From contig CALRQT020000008.1 of NCBI GenBank assembly GCA_943370385.1, forward strand, positions 62,001 through 126,000: a stretch of 64,000 nt of DNA, in the 5' to 3' direction. The translations under genes and the position numbers were made by a program. Origin of the DNA: BAIKAL-G1 sp943370385 (GTDB taxonomy: Bacteria > Cyanobacteriota > Cyanobacteriia > PCC-6307 > Cyanobiaceae). This document shows, one piece after another, positions 60,401 through 64,000 of the stretch (positions are counted from its first letter, which is position 1; each line of letters starts with the position of its first letter). Under the pieces are notes generated by a model that was not told the origin of the DNA, did not search any database, and worked only from the letters and a program-made list of their open reading frames with translations.

Positions 60401-61030
60401 TCAGCCGGGAAGACTCGTGAGGCGCCGCAGCACCCCATTGATCATGCGACGGCCCTGCTCGTCGCTGTAGCGATTGGCCAGTTCCACCGCCTCGTTACAG
60501 GCCACCGCCGGCGGCGTGCCGAAATCCTCCATGTCCGTGGCGGCCAGGCGCAGGATGTCGCGATCGATGCGGGGAAGCCGGGTGAGCCGCCAGCCCTCCA
60601 TCACGCCATCCAGGCGCTCATCGAGCTCCTGGCGGCGACTCACCACGGCGCGGGTGCGCTCAAGGGCGCCCTTACGCACCTCTTCCTGGTTGGCGAGCAG
60701 CAGCAGGCGCGGGAGTTCCAGGCTGGCGGAGAGGCGATTGATGGCCTGTTCGGCGTGGGAGAGGCCCTGTTGGAGGTGGGTGCGCACCTGGGGCAGGCTG
60801 TCGCCGCCGGCATCAACGAGCTCACTATCGAGCAGCTGCTGTTGGGCCTGCTCCAGCTCTGTGGCGGATTGGTCGAGGGCTTCACGCACGTGCTGACTCA
60901 GGCTGGCCAGGGCCTGGAGCAACAGCGCGTCCAGGGGCGTTGTGCGGGAGAGATCGCTAGCGGGTTGACGATCGCTGATCTGGCCAAGCATCAGCAGGGC
61001 CAATTCTCTGGCAACGGAACGACTCTGCAT
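60401..61030 (-). CDS. nusB: Transcription antitermination factor NusB
   Basis: NusB acts in rRNA transcription antitermination. The 209-residue protein starts with SRSVARELALLMLGQIS and has RIDRDILRLAATDMEDFG and NEAVELANRYSDEQGRRMIN in its C-terminal half. The middle contains an extra helical region. It precedes ftsY by six bases and follows the DUF502 gene by 21. Confidence 0.92.
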   Translation of the reverse strand: MQSRSVARELALLMLGQISDRQPASDLSRTTPLDALLLQALASLSQHVREALDQSATELEQAQQQLLDSELVDAGGDSLPQVRTHLQQGLSHAEQAINRLSASLELPRLLLLANQEEVRKGALERTRAVVSRRQELDERLDGVMEGWRLTRLPRIDRDILRLAATDMEDFGTPPAVACNEAVELANRYSDEQGRRMINGVLRRLTSLPG

Positions 61031-61051
61031 GGGACAGGCACTCAGGACCGA

Positions 61052-61828
61052 TCAGGCCTTATTAGGAGGAACGGGGGAATAGGCGGGAGCCCGCAGCTGG
61101 GCCAGCAGGCTGGAAAAACTGCGACTGGCAGGGGTTTCGCGTTCATCGGGGCTGACAATGCCAGCCGAGATGATCGTGCGGAAGGCATCCTCCACCGAGA
61201 GATCCAGGTCCCGCACCGAGGTTTCCGGCACCACCGCGTACCAGCCGGTGGTGGGATTGGGGGCGGTGGGGATGAAGACGCTGAGCATGGGCTGGTCAAA
61301 ACCGGCCTGCACCGAGGAACCCAACACCCCGGTCACGAATCCGAGGGCATAGAGACCCTGGCGGGGATACTCCACCAACACCACCCGACGAAAGCGGGAC
61401 GAGTTGTCGCGCAGGAAGGTTTCCAGCAGTTGCTTGAGGGTCTTGTAGACCGATCCCGCCAGGGGGATGCGCTGCAGGGTGCCTTCGCCAAATTCGAGCA
61501 ACCAACGACCGACGATGTTGCGGGCCATCAGGCCGATGAGCAGGATCGCCAGTAGGGGCACCAACAGCCCCACCCCCAGGTTGATCAGCTCCTGCAGGAG
61601 CGGATTGAGGGTGTTGAACGGGTTGACCTGCTTCGGAACCGACGTGAGGAAGGCCAGCACAAAACGGCTCACCGTGGTGGCCAACCAGATGGTGGTGGCC
61701 AGGGGGATCACCACCAGCAGGCCAGCGATCAGGTCGTTCTTGAGATCCTGCTGAAGGCGGTCGCCAAGCGGCTGATCAGGTCTGGGACTGGATTGCACCA
61801 ACTGACCCCCCGGTGATCCGGACTGCAC
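61052..61828 (-). CDS. DUF502 membrane protein
   Basis: A 258-residue protein starts with GTG. It has two membrane helices (LIAGLLVVIPLATTIWLATT and LGVGLLVPLLAILLIGLMAR), then IPLAGSVYKTLKQLLETFL and VLVEYPRQGLYALGFVTG of the DUF502 family. The C-terminal domain is cytoplasmic or lumenal. Function is unknown. It is conserved in cyanobacteria and plants. nusB and ftsY follow in the same direction. Confidence 0.88.
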   Translation of the reverse strand: MQSGSPGGQLVQSSPRPDQPLGDRLQQDLKNDLIAGLLVVIPLATTIWLATTVSRFVLAFLTSVPKQVNPFNTLNPLLQELINLGVGLLVPLLAILLIGLMARNIVGRWLLEFGEGTLQRIPLAGSVYKTLKQLLETFLRDNSSRFRRVVLVEYPRQGLYALGFVTGVLGSSVQAGFDQPMLSVFIPTAPNPTTGWYAVVPETSVRDLDLSVEDAFRTIISAGIVSPDERETPASRSFSSLLAQLRAPAYSPVPPNKA

Positions 61829-61897
61829 ATCGCTGTGGGCAACTTAGCCAGCCGGCTGGCCAGGCCCGCTGGAGAGACCCGATTTCAGAGAACCGGT

Positions 61898-62548
61898 TCA
61901 GAGAACCGAAGCCAGGGCCAACAGGGTGAAGGCAATCGCCATCACCAGGGCCGTGCCCGTGCCAGCGATGGAGCGCTGGTTTGCCGCCAGATCACGGGCC
62001 TTCTGGGCCTCCTTGATCTGGCCTTCGGCCTGCTGCAGCTGGCCATTGATAAAGCGGGTGGCCGCCTCCTTCTTCTGGGCTTCAGGGGCATCAGGGGGAA
62101 TCTGGCCGGCACGCTCGCCCTGGAGCACCACCTGCTCGATCACCTGGGGGTTCTGCATTTGGGTGCGGGCCATGGCGACCTGACCCTTCTTGGCGGTGAG
62201 GGCCTGGTCGGCCTGCTCGGTGAGGGTGCGATCACCACTAATCGACACCGGAATCGCCACGAGCATCGAGATCGCCAGCAGGCCGCTGATCACGCAAACC
62301 ACCCAGCGCAGGGGCGTGAACCGCTCCTGGGGCGAATCGAGGCGGGAGCCAAACAGCACCAACAGCAGGCCCACCAGGGCCATCGGCGACTGGTTGACCA
62401 GGCGCTCCACCAGCAGCTGGTTGAAGCTCTCCTCGCCCCAACCATTCACGGAAAGGAGGGCGAGGAGCTGCAGGCCCAGCAGTAGCACCAGGGTCAGGCC
62501 CAGCCAGCGCAGCAGGACGCTGAAACGACCCAGGGAAGCGGAACTCAC
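61898..62548 (-). CDS. HpsJ-like membrane protein
   Basis: The GTG at 62548 gives 216 residues. Four membrane segments are visible (LGLTLVLLLGLQLLALL, MALVGLLLVLFGS, VVCVISGLLAISMLVAI and a C-terminal ALVMAIAFTLLALASV). Between spans lies a long helix rich in Gln, Ala and Glu (about residues 115-190). The layout fits HpsJ-like proteins linked to polysaccharide secretion in filamentous cyanobacteria. That link is only by resemblance. It is divergent from queG with about 20 bp between starts. Confidence 0.6.
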   Translation of the reverse strand: MSSASLGRFSVLLRWLGLTLVLLLGLQLLALLSVNGWGEESFNQLLVERLVNQSPMALVGLLLVLFGSRLDSPQERFTPLRWVVCVISGLLAISMLVAIPVSISGDRTLTEQADQALTAKKGQVAMARTQMQNPQVIEQVVLQGERAGQIPPDAPEAQKKEAATRFINGQLQQAEGQIKEAQKARDLAANQRSIAGTGTALVMAIAFTLLALASVL

Positions 62549-62567
62549 AGCAGGATGGCGGAATCGA

Positions 62568-63578
62568 GTGACTTTAGGGGTGGAAACGCAGGCCTCCCAG
62601 TTAGCAGCGCGGTTGAAGCAACAAGCCCGAACACTGGGGTTTGGTCCGGTGGGCATCGCTGCCCTGCCCGGCAGTCCCCGGATTGGACTGCGCACCGCCG
62701 CCCTAGAGCGCTGGCTGACGGCCGGTCACCAGGCCGACATGGCCTGGATGGCCGACCCCCGGCGCCGGGCCGCCGAAAGCCTGCTCCCCGGCGCCCGCAG
62801 CCTGCTGGCCGTGGGACTGAACTATTACGTGGCGGCTGAACGCCAACCCGGCAGCCTGAAGGTGGCGCGCTATGGCTGGGGCCGGGACTACCACCGGGTG
62901 ATCGATGGCCGCCTACGACAACTAGGCCGCTGGCTGGAGCAGGAGGTGCCTGGCCTGGGTTGGCGCGCCTGCGTCGATAGCGCCCCCTTGCTCGATAAGG
63001 CCTGGGCGGAAGAAGCGGGCCTGGGCTGGATCGGCAAGAACGGCAACCTGATCCATCCCCGCCAGGGCTCCTGGTTGCTGCTGGGCCACCTGCTCACGAC
63101 CTTGGACCTGCCGGCGGACCAGCCCGCCGACCCCCTCTGTGGCCGCTGCAGCCGCTGCATCGAGGCCTGCCCCACCGGCGCCATCACCGAGCCCTTTGTG
63201 GTCGATGCCCGCCGCTGCATCGCCTTTCACACCATCGAAAATCGAGACGCCGAACTGCCCGAAACCATTCAGGCCGGCCTGGGCGCCTGGGTGGCCGGCT
63301 GCGACATTTGCCAGGACGTCTGCCCCTGGAATCAGCAGGCCCTGGTGAGCAGTTCTGAGCCGGATCTGCAGCCTCGAGACTGGCTTTTAAACCTGCAGGC
63401 GGATCAGGTTGCGAGCTGGAGTGAGGCGGATTGGGACGAACGGTTGCGGGCCTCGGCCCTGCGGCGTATCAAGCCCTGGATGTGGCGGCGCAATGCCGCC
63501 GCTGCGGCACCAGCCCAGCCCAAAAGTGCCGCCAACATCAGGCCATCAACGGACTCGCGTCACCAGCCCCAAACCTGA
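62568..63578 (+). CDS. queG: Epoxyqueuosine reductase
   Basis: QueG reduces epoxyqueuosine in tRNA with cobalamin and two 4Fe-4S clusters. The 336-residue product (GTG start at 62568; GTG 62580 is possible) has VDSAPLLDKAWAEEAGLGW with catalytic Asp137, CGRCSRCIEACPTGA (Cys 191, 194, 197, 201) and GCDICQDVCPWN. The adjacent cobalamin gene cbiD in this window fits its cofactor need. Confidence 0.92.
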   Translation: MTLGVETQASQLAARLKQQARTLGFGPVGIAALPGSPRIGLRTAALERWLTAGHQADMAWMADPRRRAAESLLPGARSLLAVGLNYYVAAERQPGSLKVARYGWGRDYHRVIDGRLRQLGRWLEQEVPGLGWRACVDSAPLLDKAWAEEAGLGWIGKNGNLIHPRQGSWLLLGHLLTTLDLPADQPADPLCGRCSRCIEACPTGAITEPFVVDARRCIAFHTIENRDAELPETIQAGLGAWVAGCDICQDVCPWNQQALVSSSEPDLQPRDWLLNLQADQVASWSEADWDERLRASALRRIKPWMWRRNAAAAAPAQPKSAANIRPSTDSRHQPQT

Positions 63579-63640
63579 GCCCAGCGCAGGCAACTGGCCG
63601 GGAATGGGCTCCTAGGCTGGGGCTTGGAACGAACGCCACC

Positions 63641-64000
63641 ATGGCACCGCGCTGGTTGAGGTCCCTGGTAGCTCTGCCCCTGGTTGTGGGGGTTGGACTT
63701 GGCTCTGCCCCAACGGCCCAGGCCCAGGTTCCCTACGTGGTGCTGCCCGCGCCCCAGGACATGGAAGCCGCTGGCCTGGGGATTGCCCAGGCCGCCGCCC
63801 GCCTGCTGCGCATCGGCCAGGCCGAGGAAGCCGCCCGGCTAGCGGCCTTGACCGTGCAACTGATTCCCGGTGACCCCCGCGGCTGGATCCTGCTGGCCGA
63901 AGCCCAGCTGCGCAGCAAACAACCGAAATTGGCGGCCACCGCCCTCGACCAGGCCAAACGGCTCGATCCCAAAAATCCCGGCATCTGGTTTGCCGAAGGC
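63641..64000 (+). CDS. TPR-repeat exported protein, cut by window edge
   Basis: From ATG 63641 the frame runs to the right edge (120 residues without a stop). The start is a signal peptide (LRSLVALPLVVGVGLGSAPT) with cleavage near AQAQ, followed by TPR units (LLRIGQAEEAARLAALTVQL, PRGWILLAEAQLRSKQPKLA). TPR proteins of this kind assist thylakoid or envelope assembly, but this one cannot be named from a fragment. Confidence 0.8.
   Translation, partial: MAPRWLRSLVALPLVVGVGLGSAPTAQAQVPYVVLPAPQDMEAAGLGIAQAAARLLRIGQAEEAARLAALTVQLIPGDPRGWILLAEAQLRSKQPKLAATALDQAKRLDPKNPGIWFAEG

Noticed and set aside
1..64000. HIP1 octamers (GCGATCGC) as a dominant repeat
   Set aside because: Several copies occur (for example at 673 and 3146), only modestly above what a GC-rich sequence would give, so it was not listed as a feature.
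1..64000. CRISPR array or prophage
   Set aside because: No regularly spaced direct repeats with unique spacers and no integrase, capsid or terminase genes were seen. The two tandem arrays have no spacers.

Overview
The window looks like a chromosomal segment of a high-GC picocyanobacterium (Synechococcus/Cyanobium type). Evidence: thylakoid lipid genes (sqdB, sqdX, a monoglucosyldiacylglycerol synthase), photosystem factors (a Ycf37-like protein and a small Psb34-like protein), a plant-type gap2, a TLP40-like lumenal cyclophilin, cbiD, and the cyanobacterial order murC-murB-ybaB-rsgA-dnaJ-grpE-pilB-pilT-pilC. Most of it is compact housekeeping DNA with very short gaps. Many listed starts were moved from the longest open frame to an internal ATG/GTG/TTG by overlap with the upstream stop codon, Shine-Dalgarno position or domain boundary.

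Region 1 (1-12 kb, minus strand) is one polysaccharide operon. In order of transcription it holds an ABC exporter, a DegT-type sugar aminotransferase, a GT2 glycosyltransferase, a PglD/VioB-type sugar N-acetyltransferase, three more GT2 enzymes, a GT4, a GT2, a GT4 and the start of a polymerase-like membrane protein cut by the window edge. Most stop and start codons overlap, so translation is probably coupled. Upstream lie a 16-bp tandem repeat and a GT11-like glycosyltransferase gene.

Region 2 (13-27 kb) carries mgdA, a SpoIID/LytB protein, rpmI-rplT, ycf37, thiG, a 55-residue psb34-like gene, sqdB-sqdX, two unknown genes, guaA, cbiD and a class V aminotransferase. Region 3 (27-36 kb) is more accessory: tRNA-Gly(CCC) followed by an inverted-repeat structure, small unknown genes, an AbrB-type membrane protein, a SNF2-family helicase, an HNH nuclease gene broken by an in-frame UGA at its first zinc-ligand position, a 420-bp gap, a less GC-rich cation/proton antiporter and an SDR enzyme.

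Region 4 (36-64 kb) is housekeeping: pdxA, a second 16-bp tandem repeat, accB and efp, a lumenal cyclophilin with thiL, gap2, murC-murB-ybaB, rsgA-tusA-like-dnaJ-grpE, the pilB-pilT-pilC type IV pilus genes, a HI0933-type flavoprotein divergent from dusA, a glycine-rich RRM protein, argH with a PP2C phosphatase, ftsY-nusB-DUF502, an HpsJ-like membrane protein divergent from queG, and a TPR protein cut by the right edge.

I found no CRISPR array, prophage, intact transposase or obvious defence island. The strongest unexplained signals are the two period-16 tandem repeats, the UGA-interrupted HNH gene, the inverted-repeat structure after tRNA-Gly, and the polysaccharide operon, whose product cannot be named from sequence alone.
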